Below, one piece after another: positions 35,304 through 44,777 of a DNA stretch of 64,000 nucleotides. Origin of the DNA: Pseudomonadota bacterium (GTDB lineage Bacteria; Desulfobacterota; Desulfarculia; Desulfarculales; Desulfarculaceae); the NCBI GenBank assembly GCA_018902755.1, contig JAHIQI010000071.1, forward strand, positions 57,440 to 121,439, in the 5' to 3' direction. The notes beneath the pieces were generated by a model. That model saw nothing but the letters and a program-made list of their open reading frames with translations. It made no database searches and had not been told where the DNA came from. The position numbers and the translations under genes are program-made. The stretch's first letter is position 1; each line of letters opens with the position of its first letter.

Positions 35304-36256
35304 GCGCCCAGGGCAAGAAGTTCTTCGGGTACCTGGCCGCCCTGGCCGCGGTGTTGGCCCTGCTGCCCCTGGTGGTGACCAACCCCTATTACCTCAACGT
35401 GCTCAACGTGGTGGCCCTCAACGTGTTGGTGGTCACCGGGCTAAACCTGCTGATAGGCTACGCCGGGCAGATCAGCCTGGGGCATGCCGCCTTCTTCGGC
35501 CTGGGGGCCTACATCTCGGGCATCCTCTCCGGCTCCTACGGCTGGGAGCCCTGGACCGCCTTGCTGGCCGCGGCGGTGGTGGTGGCGGTGGTGGCCCTGA
35601 TCATCGGCCTGCCCACCCTGCGCCTGGAAGGCAACTACCTGGTCATGGCCACCCTGGGCTTCAACCTCATCGTCAGCGTGTTGATGGTCCAGCTTGACGA
35701 CATCACCGGCGGGCCCTCGGGCTACACCGGCATTCCCTCCCTGAGCTTTTTCGGCGCGCCCATCGCCAGCGACATCTCCTTCTACTGGCTGGCCTGGGGC
35801 GCGGTGCTGGTGGGCCTGATCCTGGCCCGCAACCTGGTGCACTCGCGGGTCGGGCGGGGGCTCAAGGCCTTGCATGAGGCTCCCCTGGCCGCCGCCGCCT
35901 CGGGGGTGCCCATCGAGGCCTACAAAGTCAAGGTGTTCATCATCAGCGCGGTGTACGCCTCGGTGGCGGGCAGCCTCTACGCCCACTACTACGGCATCAT
36001 CACCCCGGCCACCTTCGACATCTTCAAGTCGGTGGAGTTGGTCACCATGTGCATCGTGGGGGGCATGGGCTCGTTGTGGGGCGGCCTGTTCGGCGCGGCC
36101 CTGCTAACCCCCATGCCCCAGCTTTTGGCCGTGGTGGAGGAGTACAAAGACATCTTCTTCGGCGGCATCCTGCTGGTGCTGTTGATCTTCCTGCCCCAGG
36201 GCCTGGTGGGCTGGCTGGAGGGCAAGCGGGTGCGTCCCGGGGGGAGGGCTTTCTAA
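35300..36256 (+). CDS. livM: branched-chain amino acid-type ABC transporter permease LivM
   Basis: The 318-residue permease has the LivM features NLLIGYAGQISLGHAAFFGL, LRLEGNYLVMATLGFNLIV and the C-terminal block SVELVTMCIVGGMGSLWGGL. The ATG overlaps the livH stop, and the TAA overlaps the livG ATG by one base. A longer in-frame extension upstream lies over livH and reads as a Gly/Arg/His-rich shadow, so it was excluded. It works with LivH in the inner membrane. Confidence 0.94.
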   Translation: MSAQGKKFFGYLAALAAVLALLPLVVTNPYYLNVLNVVALNVLVVTGLNLLIGYAGQISLGHAAFFGLGAYISGILSGSYGWEPWTALLAAAVVVAVVALIIGLPTLRLEGNYLVMATLGFNLIVSVLMVQLDDITGGPSGYTGIPSLSFFGAPIASDISFYWLAWGAVLVGLILARNLVHSRVGRGLKALHEAPLAAAASGVPIEAYKVKVFIISAVYASVAGSLYAHYYGIITPATFDIFKSVELVTMCIVGGMGSLWGGLFGAALLTPMPQLLAVVEEYKDIFFGGILLVLLIFLPQGLVGWLEGKRVRPGGRAF

Positions 36257-37038
36257 TGAGCGCCCTCTTGACCATAAAGGGCCTGTCGGTTCGCTTCGGC
36301 GGGGTGCAAGCCCTGAGCGCTATGGATATGGAGGCCCCCGCCGGGGCCATCACCGCCCTCATCGGCCCCAACGGGGCGGGAAAGACCACGGCCATCAACT
36401 GCGTTTCCGGGGTGGTGGCCCCGGACGCGGGCCGGGTGAGCTTCGACGGGCAGGAGGTGCTGGGCCTGGCCGGGCACAAGCTGGCCTGTCTGGGCCTTAC
36501 CCGCACCTTCCAGAACTTGCAGGTCTTCGGCCTGATGAACGCCCTGGAAAACGTCATGGTGGGCATGCACGCGGCCAGCCGGGGCGGCTTTGCCGCGGCC
36601 ATGCTGCGCCTGCCCCTGCTCAGGCGGGAGGAAAAGGCCATCCGGGAGCGGGCCGAGGAGATGCTCTCCTTCTTCGGCCTGGAAAAGCTGGCCCACCAGC
36701 CCGCCGAGGAGCTGGCCTACGGCGACCAGAAGCGCCTGGAACTGGCCCGGGCCTTGGCCGGGCGGCCCCGGTTGATGCTTTTGGACGAGCCGGTGGCCGG
36801 GCTCAACGCGGCCGAGACCCACGAGATCGGCGGGCTGATCGTTAAGATAAAGGAGCAGGGCATCGGCGTGGTATTGGTGGAGCACGACATGGGCCTGGTG
36901 ATGCACGTAAGCGACCAGGTGGCGGTGCTCAGCGGCGGGGTGCTCATCGCCCAGGGCACGCCCGAGGAGATTCAGCAAGACCCGGAGGTGCTGCGCACCT
37001 ATCTGGGCGGGGGAGAGGAGTTCGGGCTGGTTGCTTAG
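36256..37038 (+). CDS. livG: branched-chain amino acid-type ABC transporter ATPase LivG
   Basis: The 260-residue ATPase has Walker A GPNGAGKTT (near 37-45), the LivG-specific arrangement around TRTFQNLQVFGLMNALENV, a signature reading LAYGDQKRLELARALAG (in place of LSYGQQR), and Walker B LMLLDEPVAGLN. The His-switch follows in LVEHDMGLVM. One base is shared with the livM stop, and the 3' end overlaps livF by eight bases. All ATPase motifs are present. Confidence 0.95.
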   Translation: MSALLTIKGLSVRFGGVQALSAMDMEAPAGAITALIGPNGAGKTTAINCVSGVVAPDAGRVSFDGQEVLGLAGHKLACLGLTRTFQNLQVFGLMNALENVMVGMHAASRGGFAAAMLRLPLLRREEKAIRERAEEMLSFFGLEKLAHQPAEELAYGDQKRLELARALAGRPRLMLLDEPVAGLNAAETHEIGGLIVKIKEQGIGVVLVEHDMGLVMHVSDQVAVLSGGVLIAQGTPEEIQQDPEVLRTYLGGGEEFGLVA

Positions 37039-37792
37039 GGTGGAGTCCATATCCTTTGCCTACGGCCGCCAACCGGCCCTGCGCGAAGTGAGCCTGAAGG
37101 TGAACCCCGGCGAGGTGGTGAGCCTTTTGGGCATGAACGGGGCGGGCAAAACCACACTGTTGGGGGTGATCTCCGGCCTCTTGAAGCCCAAGGGCGGGCG
37201 GGTGACTTTTGAGAACCGCCAGATCAGCGGCCTGTCGCCCTCGGCCATCGTGGAGACCGGGGTGGTGCAGGTGCCCGAGGGCCGCCAGCTCTTCGGCCCC
37301 CTCACCGTGAAAGAGAATCTGGAACTGGGCTCCTACGTGCGCCTGCGCAAGCACCAGGCCAAGGCGGTGGCCGAGGACCTGAAGCGGGCCCTGGCCCTGT
37401 TCCCGGTCCTGGCCCAGCGCCTGGAGCAGCCGGCCGGCACCCTGAGCGGGGGCGAGCAGCAGATGCTGGCCATGGCCCGGGGGCTCATGGCCCGGCCCCG
37501 CCTGTTGCTTTTAGACGAGCCCAGCCTGGGCTTGGCCCCCCAGGTGGCCGCCGAGATCCTGGGGGTGGTGCGCGACCTGCCCGCCCAGGGATGCTCGGTG
37601 CTCCTGGTGGAGCAAAACGCCCTGGGCGCGCTAAGCGTGAGCCAACGGGGCTACATCATCACCGGCGGCCGCATTCGCCAGAGCGGCTCGCCTAAGGAAA
37701 TTCTGGCCGACGAATTGCTGCGCGAGGCCTTCCTGGGCCCCCGCCGGGCCTTCGGCGGCCCAAAGGATAAAACACCCGAGGAAACCTCATGA
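37031..37792 (+). CDS. livF: branched-chain amino acid-type ABC transporter ATPase LivF
   Basis: The 253-residue ATPase has Walker A GMNGAGKTT, the LivF pattern GVVQVPEGRQLFGPLTVKEN, ABC signature LSGGEQQMLAMARGL and Walker B LLLLDEPSLGLAP. The TTG start at 37031 has GAGGAG ten bases upstream; GTG 37040 is an alternative. The C-terminal tail (about 15 residues after FLGPRR) extends past the usual LivF end and overlaps the start of paaK (ATGA). Confidence 0.94.
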   Translation: MLRVESISFAYGRQPALREVSLKVNPGEVVSLLGMNGAGKTTLLGVISGLLKPKGGRVTFENRQISGLSPSAIVETGVVQVPEGRQLFGPLTVKENLELGSYVRLRKHQAKAVAEDLKRALALFPVLAQRLEQPAGTLSGGEQQMLAMARGLMARPRLLLLDEPSLGLAPQVAAEILGVVRDLPAQGCSVLLVEQNALGALSVSQRGYIITGGRIRQSGSPKEILADELLREAFLGPRRAFGGPKDKTPEETS

Positions 37793-39075
37793 CCTTCATG
37801 CCCAATTTCAACGGCCCCGAGGAGTTGGCCGCGCACCAGCTCAAGGGCTTGCAATGGACCGTGGCCCACGCCCACCAGGGAAGCCCCTTTTACGCCCAGC
37901 GCCTCAAGGACGCTGGCGTGGCCCCCGGCGACATCAAGAGCCTGGACGACCTGAAGGGCCTGCCCTTCACCACCGCCGACGACCTGCGGGCGGGTTATCC
38001 CTTCCCCTTGCTTTCGGTGCCTTTGGAGCAGGTGGTCCGGGTGCACGCCTCCAGCGGCACCACCGGCAAGCGCAAGGTGCTGGCCTATACCCAGAAAGAC
38101 CTGGACGACTGGGCGGTGATGTTCGCCCGCTGCTACGAGATGGCCGGGCTCACCCGCCTGGACCGGGTGCAGATCATGGTGGGCTACGGGGTGTGGACCG
38201 CCGGGGTGGGTTTCCAGGCGGGCTGCGAGCGCTTCGGGGCCCTGGCCCTGCCCGTGGGGCCGGGCAATTTGGAGATGCAGTGCCAGTTCCTGGTGGACTT
38301 CGGCACCACGGTGATGTGCTCCACCTCCTCCATGGCCCTGTTGATGGCCGAGGAGATCAGGCGGCGCGGGCTCACCGAGCAGGTGAAGATCAACAAGCTC
38401 ATCTACGGCAGCGAGCGCACCAGCGACGGCATGCGCAAGCGGATCAGCCAGGCCCTGGGGGCGGAGCTTTTCGACATTCCCGGCCTCACCGAGCTGTACG
38501 GGCCGGGCACGGGTATCGAGTGCCGGGCCCATGAGGGCATCCACTACTGGGCCGACTACTACATCCTGGAGATCCTGGACCCGGTGAGTTTAGAGCCGGT
38601 GGCTCCGGGCGAGATCGGCGAGATGGTGGTGACCACCCTGAGCAAACAGGCCGCCCCGCTGATCCGCTACCGCACCCGGGACCTGTGCCGCATCATCCCC
38701 GAGCCCTGCGCCTGCGGCAATTCCTTGCCCCGCCACGACCGCATCCTGGGGCGCAGCGACGACATGATCAAGTTCCGGGCGGTGAACATCTACCCCGGCC
38801 AGATCGACCACGTGCTCAGCCAGAGCAGCGGGGTGGGCTCGGAGTATCAGGTGCACCTGAGCCGGGGCGCCGACGGGCGCGACTACATGACCATAAAGGT
38901 GGAGCGGGCCCCGGAGGGCGGCGCGGCCGACGACGAGGCGGTGGCCGCGAACATCTTCAAGGGAGTGAAGGCCCACATCCTGGTGAGCGCCAAGATCGAG
39001 GTGGTGGACTACGGCAGCCTGCCGCGCAGCGAACGTAAGTCGCAGCGGATATTCGACCGCCGCGAAGAGGTATAA
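37789..39075 (+). CDS. paaK: phenylacetate-CoA ligase
   Basis: The 428-residue AMP-forming ligase has the ATP/AMP loop HASSGTTGKRKVLAYTQKD, GYGVWTAGVGFQAGCERFGA, the adenylate motif PGLTELYGPGTGIECRAHEG, and the hinge region YRTRDLCRI. It ends with a PaaK-type C-terminal domain (GRSDDMIKFRAVNIYPGQID). It would activate phenylacetate or related arylacetates to CoA thioesters. Coupling to livF (ATGA) and the nearby iorAB point to aromatic amino acid or aryl acid metabolism. Four Cys in IIPEPCACGN are near the family Cys cluster. Length is typical. Confidence 0.93.
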   Translation: MTFMPNFNGPEELAAHQLKGLQWTVAHAHQGSPFYAQRLKDAGVAPGDIKSLDDLKGLPFTTADDLRAGYPFPLLSVPLEQVVRVHASSGTTGKRKVLAYTQKDLDDWAVMFARCYEMAGLTRLDRVQIMVGYGVWTAGVGFQAGCERFGALALPVGPGNLEMQCQFLVDFGTTVMCSTSSMALLMAEEIRRRGLTEQVKINKLIYGSERTSDGMRKRISQALGAELFDIPGLTELYGPGTGIECRAHEGIHYWADYYILEILDPVSLEPVAPGEIGEMVVTTLSKQAAPLIRYRTRDLCRIIPEPCACGNSLPRHDRILGRSDDMIKFRAVNIYPGQIDHVLSQSSGVGSEYQVHLSRGADGRDYMTIKVERAPEGGAADDEAVAANIFKGVKAHILVSAKIEVVDYGSLPRSERKSQRIFDRREEV

Positions 39076-39129
39076 ATCAGGGGCCGGGCCTCCGGGGAGG
39101 GGGGTCGGCCGCGAAAGGGAGGATGAGCG

Positions 39130-40326
39130 ATGAAAAGGTTTAAGGTTTTGGCCGGGCTGGTCCTGTGCCTGCTCTTGGCCCTGGGCCTGGCCGTTCCGGC
39201 GGTTGCGGCCGACAAGAAAGAGCCGGTTAAGATCGGGGCCTTTTTTGCCCTGAGCGGCCCGGCGGCCTCCATCGGCGCGCCCACCAAGCTGGTGGCCCTG
39301 ATGGTGGTGGACAAGATCAACAAGGAGGGCGGCATCCAGGGCCGTCCCATCGAACTGGTCTTGGCCGACACCGAGGGCGAGCCCACCAAGGCGGTGATGG
39401 CCTTCAAGAAGTTCGTCAACGTGGACAAGGTGGCCGCGGTGGTGGGCCCCACCCGCACCGGCACCGGCATGGCGGTGAAGAAGCAGGTGGAGACGGCCAA
39501 GATGCCCACCGTGATGACCGTGGGCGGCGACCCGGTGATCATGGAAGGCAAGATCGGCAAAATGGACTTCGGCACGGCCAAGTACGTGTTCAAGTCGCCC
39601 CAGCGCTCGGCCATCGCGGTGAAGAAGGTCCTGGGCTATCTCAAGGCCCACAACCTCACCAAGATAGCCCTGCTTAGCGCCAGCGACGGCTTCGGCCGCG
39701 ACGGCGCCCGCTGGATCGGCAAGCTGGCCCCCGAGTACGGCATCACCGTGGTGGGTTCCGAGCAGTTCAACCCCAAGGACGTGGACATGAAGAGCCAGCT
39801 CACCAAGCTGGCCGCCGCCAAGCCCCAGGCCGTGGTCTGCTGGACCATCGGCCCGGCCGCGGCCATCGTGTCCAAGAACCACCACGCTTTGGGTATGAAG
39901 GCTCCCCTGGTGCAGTGCCATGGCGTGCCCGGCCCCAAGTACATCCAGCTGGCCGGGGCGGCGGCCGAGGGCGACCTGATGCCCTCCACCAAGCTCATGG
40001 TCTGGGAGAGCCTGCCGGACTCCGATCCCCAGAAGAAGGTGATCGCCGATTTCGTGCGCCTGTACACCGACGTGTACAAGTACGACAAGCAATACCCCAT
40101 CAACACCCACTCCGGCTATGCCTGGGACGCGGTGTACCTGTTGGCCGGGGCCATGCAAAAGGCGGGCACCGACCCGGACAAGGTGCGCCAAGCCCTGGAG
40201 AGCACCAAGAACTACGTGGGCGTCAGCGGCGTGTACAACCTGAGCCCCAAGGACCACAACGGCTTGGGTGAGGACTCCATGGTCATCATCCAGGTCAAGG
40301 ACGGCAAGTTCGTCCCGGCCAAGTAA
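39130..40326 (+). CDS. livK: periplasmic substrate-binding protein of the liv-type ABC system
   Basis: The 398-residue protein has a signal peptide (LAGLVLCLLLALGLAVPAVA) and a type I periplasmic-binding fold with PVKIGAFFALSGPAASIGAP, GIQGRPIELVLADTEGEPTK and NTHSGYAWDAVYLLAGAMQK. It would bind the ligand for the LivHMGF channel; specificity cannot be read from sequence, though context favours aromatic substrates. GGGAGGATGAGCG supplies the SD. A small CCTCC/GGAGG hairpin (39089..39100) precedes it, which may give this gene its own mRNA end. A terminator follows. Confidence 0.9.
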   Translation: MKRFKVLAGLVLCLLLALGLAVPAVAADKKEPVKIGAFFALSGPAASIGAPTKLVALMVVDKINKEGGIQGRPIELVLADTEGEPTKAVMAFKKFVNVDKVAAVVGPTRTGTGMAVKKQVETAKMPTVMTVGGDPVIMEGKIGKMDFGTAKYVFKSPQRSAIAVKKVLGYLKAHNLTKIALLSASDGFGRDGARWIGKLAPEYGITVVGSEQFNPKDVDMKSQLTKLAAAKPQAVVCWTIGPAAAIVSKNHHALGMKAPLVQCHGVPGPKYIQLAGAAAEGDLMPSTKLMVWESLPDSDPQKKVIADFVRLYTDVYKYDKQYPINTHSGYAWDAVYLLAGAMQKAGTDPDKVRQALESTKNYVGVSGVYNLSPKDHNGLGEDSMVIIQVKDGKFVPAK

Positions 40327-40337
40327 GCAGCCATAGC

Positions 40338-40372
40338 GCGGCGCGGGGCTCTCCCCGCGCCGCCTTCATTTA
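40338..40372 (+). terminator. rho-independent terminator of the liv-paaK operon
   Basis: GCGGCGCGGGG pairs with CCCCGCGCCGC around CTCT, followed by CTTCATTTA, twelve bases after the livK stop. Confidence 0.75.
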
Positions 40373-40437
40373 CGGCGCTTGCCCGCCGCTCCCGTAGCGG
40401 GTTAATCTTGGGCCATGGCCAATACTGAGAGGTGTTC

Positions 40438-42609
40438 ATGGCCCCCCCAGATGCCCCCCCCAAGCGCCGCCGCCGCTACCCGCTGTATCTGAACATCCTC
40501 ACCATTTTCCTGTTGCTCATGCTCTTGGTGGCCGGGAGCATCACCTGGTACGGCTACCAGACCGGCAGCGAGCGGGCCATGATAGCCTCCCGCGGGCTGA
40601 TGCACGACATCGTGAGCCAGTTCGCCGGGCAACTGGGCCATTTCTTCGGCAAGGCCAGCTCCTTCTTGGTGCTCACCTCCGAGCATCCGGGCCTAATCCA
40701 GCCACCCAGCCGGGAGGGCCACGCCCTGCGGGGCCTGTTCATCAAGGCCCTCATTAGCCACCCCCAGTTTTTCGGCATGTACCTGGGCTACGACGACGGC
40801 CGCTTCTTTCAGGTGGTCCGCCTGGAGAGCATGCCGCCCCAAGCCCTCAAGGACATCAAGTCCCCGCAGGGGGCCCTGTACGGGGTGCGCACCATCGCCC
40901 AGGAGCCGGGCGGGCCCCGCCTGATGACCTGGCGTTTTCTGGATGCGCAGAAAAAGGAGCTGTCTTCCTGGAGCCTGAGCGCCCCGGCCTACGACCCCCG
41001 CGAGCGGCCCTGGTTCAAGCTGGCCCAGGAGAGCGGCCGGGTGCGGGGCTCGGGCTACTATGTGTTCGACAGCCTGCTGGAGCCGGGAATGACCCTGTCC
41101 TACCGCTTCGCGCCGGCTCCCGGCGGCGGGGTGTTGGGGGTGGATGTCTCGGCCCGCACCCTGTGCGGCTTCACCGCGGAGCACAAGGCCTGCCCCTCGG
41201 GTCTCACCGTGGTTTTCGACGAGCAAAAGCGCCTGGTGGCCTACCCCGAGGTCAAGAAGATCGTCAAGGCCTCGCTAAAGGACGGCAAGCAGGTGCTCAG
41301 CCTGGCCACCCTGGACAACCTGGGTGATCCCCTGCTCAGGGAACTGAGCCGCCGGTTCGATCCCCTGGCCAAGGAGCAGCTGCTCAACTTCGAGGTGAAG
41401 GGCCGCGAGTACGCCGCCGGGGTGGAGCGCATCCGGGACTTCCAGGACCGCTGGGACTATGTGGCCGTGCTCGTACCCCTGGACGAACTGATCGGCCCCA
41501 TCATCCAGAGCAACCTGCGCTCCCTGGTCATTTCCCTGCTCATCATGCTGGTCTCCATCCCCCTGGTGGTGCTGGTGGCCCGGCGCATCTCCCGGCCCCT
41601 GGGCCAGGTGGTGGCCGAGACCAGGGCCATGCGCAACCTGCAACTGGAGGCAACCGAGCCCATCAATTCGCGCATCAGCGAGATACACCGCCTCACCCAG
41701 AGCGTGGCCACCATGAAGACCACCCTACGCACTTTCTCCCGCTACGTGCCGGTGGATCTGGTGCGCCAGCTGGTGGTCTCGGGCAAGGAGCGGGGCCTGG
41801 GCGGCGAAAAGCGGGTGCTCACCCTGATGTTCAGCGACGTGCAGGGCTTCACCGACATGGCCGAGCACATGGACCCCGAGGCCCTCATGCTCAAGGCCTC
41901 GCAGTACTTCTCCGGCCTGTGCGACGAGATCCAGGCCAACCAGGGCACCATCGACAAGTTCATCGGCGACGCCATCATGGCCTTTTGGAACGCGCCCCTG
42001 GAGGACCAGGCCCACGCGGCCCACGCCTGCCGGGCGGCCCTCATGTGCCGGGCGCGCAGCCAGAGGATGGACCAGGCCTGGCGAGAGGCGGGCCAGCCCA
42101 TCATGCACACCCGACTGGGCCTGCACACCGGCGAGGTGATCGTGGGCAACGTGGGCGCGGCCCAGCGCATGGACTACACCGCCCTGGGCGCGGCGGTGAA
42201 CCTGGCCTCGCGCCTGGAGGGGCTCAACAAGGTCTACGGCACCCAGATCCTGGCCAGCCGGGCCACCCGCCTGGCCGCCGGGGAGGGCTTCGTGTGGCGC
42301 GCCGTGGACCAGGTGGAGCCCAAGGGCACCAGCGAGCCCACCCTGATCTACGAGCTGGTGGGCCTGGCGGGCGACCTCCCGGAGCTGGCCCCGGACCCTG
42401 TGACCCTGGAATATTGCGATCGCTGGGAGGCGGCCTTCGCCCTGTACCAGGAGCGCGACTGGCCGGGGGCGGCCCAGGCCTTCGCCGCCCTGGCCGGGGA
42501 GCGGCCCTCGGATCAGGCGGCCCAACTCCTGGCCCAGCGCTGCGCCGCGTTCACCGCCGACCCGCCGCCCCCGGATTGGGACGGCTCGGCGGTGTATACC
42601 AGTAAATAG
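40438..42609 (+). CDS. membrane-bound class III adenylate cyclase with extracytoplasmic sensor and HAMP
   Basis: The 723-residue protein has a basic N terminus, a membrane segment (about 18-40), a Cache-type extracytoplasmic domain (about 42-355, AYDPRERPWFKLAQESGRVR), a second membrane segment (about 360-385), a HAMP linker (about 388-440) and a class III cyclase domain (about 460-640). The metal aspartates lie in LMFSDVQGFTD and KFIGDAIMAFW. The Lys in the latter and Asp in MDYTALGAAVNLASRLE fit ATP rather than GTP specificity. The ATG has GAGAGG five bases upstream. It sits between livK and iorA and has terminators on both sides. Confidence 0.9.
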   Translation: MAPPDAPPKRRRRYPLYLNILTIFLLLMLLVAGSITWYGYQTGSERAMIASRGLMHDIVSQFAGQLGHFFGKASSFLVLTSEHPGLIQPPSREGHALRGLFIKALISHPQFFGMYLGYDDGRFFQVVRLESMPPQALKDIKSPQGALYGVRTIAQEPGGPRLMTWRFLDAQKKELSSWSLSAPAYDPRERPWFKLAQESGRVRGSGYYVFDSLLEPGMTLSYRFAPAPGGGVLGVDVSARTLCGFTAEHKACPSGLTVVFDEQKRLVAYPEVKKIVKASLKDGKQVLSLATLDNLGDPLLRELSRRFDPLAKEQLLNFEVKGREYAAGVERIRDFQDRWDYVAVLVPLDELIGPIIQSNLRSLVISLLIMLVSIPLVVLVARRISRPLGQVVAETRAMRNLQLEATEPINSRISEIHRLTQSVATMKTTLRTFSRYVPVDLVRQLVVSGKERGLGGEKRVLTLMFSDVQGFTDMAEHMDPEALMLKASQYFSGLCDEIQANQGTIDKFIGDAIMAFWNAPLEDQAHAAHACRAALMCRARSQRMDQAWREAGQPIMHTRLGLHTGEVIVGNVGAAQRMDYTALGAAVNLASRLEGLNKVYGTQILASRATRLAAGEGFVWRAVDQVEPKGTSEPTLIYELVGLAGDLPELAPDPVTLEYCDRWEAAFALYQERDWPGAAQAFAALAGERPSDQAAQLLAQRCAAFTADPPPPDWDGSAVYTSK

Positions 42610-42630
42610 CCTGGAGTCGCTTCCCTTGCG

Positions 42631-42655
42631 CCCGGCCCCGCGCCGGGTTATTTTA
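42631..42655 (+). terminator. terminator of the adenylate cyclase gene
   Basis: CCCGGC and GCCGGG pair around a short loop, followed by TTATTTTA, about 20 bases after the cyclase stop and before iorA. Confidence 0.65.
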
Positions 42656-42692
42656 TGGGCCTTGCATGCAAAACCACTCAGCGAGGATACGC

Positions 42693-44777
42693 GTGAGTTC
42701 CAAAGCCAAAGTGCGCAAAGAGATATTGATGGGCAACCAGGCCCTGGGACGGGGTCTGGTGGAGAACGGGGTGGCGGTGATGACCGCCTATCCCGGCACT
42801 CCCAGCAGCGAGATATTGCCTTCGGTGGTCCACTACGGGGCCGAAATGAAGCACCCGCCCTACTGCGAGTGGTCGGTCAACGAGAAGGTGGCGGTGGAGG
42901 TGGCCCTGTCCTCGGCCTACACCGGCCAGCGCTCGGCCGTGGCCATGAAGATGGTGGGGCTCAACGTGGCCCTGGACCCGGTGATGAGCGCGGCCTACAT
43001 CGGCGTGATCGGGGGCATGATCCTCATCAGCGCCGACGACCCCGGCCCCCACTCCTCCCAGACCGAGCAGGACAGCCGCCTGCTGGCCCACTTCGCCAAG
43101 CTGCCGGTCTTTGACCCCGACAGCCCGGCCATGGCCCGCGACCTGGTGGGCCCGGCCTTTGCGCTCAGCGAGCGCTTCCAGATTCCGGTGATGATCCGGC
43201 CCACCCTTAGGGTCTGTCACGGCAGGCAAAACCTGAACCTGCGCGAGCCCAAGGAACTGGAGCGCGCCCCGGTGTTCCAGCGCGACCCCTTCCGCTGGGC
43301 GGCAATCCCCAAGATGCGCCTGGCCCTGCACCACGCGCTGAACGCCAAGCTGGCCAAGATTCAGGACTATGTGAGCAAGAGCAAGAGCCTCAATAAGTGG
43401 CACGCCCCCCTGCGGCCCCGGGCCCCCCTGGGCATCCTGGCCTCGGGCGTGTCCGCCGCCTTGGCCAGGGACGTGCTGGCCGAGCTGGGTCTGCCGGTGG
43501 GGGAGGGCAAGGTGCCCTTCCTGCAGACCGCCGCGCCCTATCCCCTGCCCGTGGGGCCGGTGAGCGAACTGATCGCGGGCTGCCGCAACGTGCTGGTGTT
43601 GGAAGAGACCGAGCCGGTGCTGGAGCTTCTGGCCCCCCGGAGGGACCAGCTCTGGGGCCGGGCCTCGGGCCACGTGCCCAGCGCCGGGGAGCTTACCCCC
43701 GAGGTGTTGGGCGAGGTTTTGGAGCGAGCCCTGGGTGAGGCCAAGCTCAAGGCCCCCCGCCCCCGAGGCAAGATGCTCACCGTGCCCGACCAGCCGCCCA
43801 TGCGACGGCCCAACCTGTGCCCCGGCTGCTCCCACCGGGCGGTGTTCTACAGCCTGCGCCGGGCCCTGCCCACCGGGGTGTACCCCAGCGACATCGGCTG
43901 CTACACCCTGGGCATGAACCAGGGCGCGGTGGACACCTGCCACGACATGGGCGCGGCGGTGACCTTCGCCTCGGCCCTTAGCCGCAGTCTGAACCAAGCG
44001 GGGGACGAGACCCCGGTGGTGGCCACCATCGGCGACAGCACCTTCTTCCACTCGGGCATCACCGGCCTGGTCAACGCGGTCTACAACGGCTCGCGCTTCG
44101 TGCTGGTGATCCTGGACAACGAGACCACCTCCATGACCGGCATGCAGCCCACCCCCGAAAGCGGGCTCACCGCCGACGGCCACCCCGGCCAGGCGGTGGA
44201 CATCAAGAAGCTGGTGGAGGGCTGCGGGGTGCGCTGGCTCACCGAGCTGGACCCCTACCAGATGGGCGACCTGCAAAAGACGCTCAAAAAGGCCTGGCGC
44301 TGGTGCAAGAGCCCCGAGGGCTCGGTGGCGGTGATCATCGCCCGCCACGCTTGCGCCGCCCAGCGCCCCAAGGACGCGGTGGCCACTCCCTGCAAGGTGG
44401 AGGTGAAGGGCCAGGCCGCACCGGTCAAGACCAGCTTCAAGCCAAAGGACAACCCCTGCGCCGACTGCGGCGGCTGCGTGGCCGTGTGCCCGGTGGGGGC
44501 CTTGACCCGCACCGGCAAAGGCAAGATCAAGGTGGACGGTGCCAAGTGCACCGGCTGCCGCCTGTGCGCGGCGGTATGCCCCACCGGAACCATGGTGTTG
44601 GAGCCCGTCGGGGCCTGCGTGGCCTGCGGTCTGTGCAGCACCTGGTTCGCCTGCCCCGCCCTGGCCAAGGACGCCAAGGGATACATCAGCATCGACCGGG
44701 GTTGGTGCGTGGACTGCGGCCTGTGCGCCGAGGTCTGCGCCCATGGAGCCATCGCCCCGTTGGAGGAGAGCAAATGA
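42693..44777 (+). CDS. iorA: indolepyruvate:ferredoxin oxidoreductase alpha subunit with extra ferredoxin module
   Basis: With IorB it oxidatively decarboxylates aryl pyruvates to aryl-acetyl-CoA and reduced ferredoxin. The ~694-residue subunit has the pyrimidine domain (AYPGTPSSEILP, then WSVNEKVAVEVALSSAYTG), the TPP domain (PNLCPGCSHRAVFYSLRRAL, GDSTFFHSGITGLVNAVYN) and a C-terminal iron-sulfur region. That region contains four C-x2-C-x2-C motifs (CADCGGC, CTGCRLC, CVACGLC, CVDCGLC), each with a fourth Cys. Usual IorA proteins have two such motifs. GTG 42693 has GAGG six bases upstream; ATG 42666 is in frame but lacks an SD. It is coupled to iorB. Confidence 0.93.
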   Translation: MSSKAKVRKEILMGNQALGRGLVENGVAVMTAYPGTPSSEILPSVVHYGAEMKHPPYCEWSVNEKVAVEVALSSAYTGQRSAVAMKMVGLNVALDPVMSAAYIGVIGGMILISADDPGPHSSQTEQDSRLLAHFAKLPVFDPDSPAMARDLVGPAFALSERFQIPVMIRPTLRVCHGRQNLNLREPKELERAPVFQRDPFRWAAIPKMRLALHHALNAKLAKIQDYVSKSKSLNKWHAPLRPRAPLGILASGVSAALARDVLAELGLPVGEGKVPFLQTAAPYPLPVGPVSELIAGCRNVLVLEETEPVLELLAPRRDQLWGRASGHVPSAGELTPEVLGEVLERALGEAKLKAPRPRGKMLTVPDQPPMRRPNLCPGCSHRAVFYSLRRALPTGVYPSDIGCYTLGMNQGAVDTCHDMGAAVTFASALSRSLNQAGDETPVVATIGDSTFFHSGITGLVNAVYNGSRFVLVILDNETTSMTGMQPTPESGLTADGHPGQAVDIKKLVEGCGVRWLTELDPYQMGDLQKTLKKAWRWCKSPEGSVAVIIARHACAAQRPKDAVATPCKVEVKGQAAPVKTSFKPKDNPCADCGGCVAVCPVGALTRTGKGKIKVDGAKCTGCRLCAAVCPTGTMVLEPVGACVACGLCSTWFACPALAKDAKGYISIDRGWCVDCGLCAEVCAHGAIAPLEESK

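Noticed and set aside
42678..44744. 688-codon open frame on the minus strand opposite iorA
   Set aside because: Complement of a strongly conserved enzyme gene; composition (Gly, His, Ala, Val) and lack of motifs mark it as a shadow.
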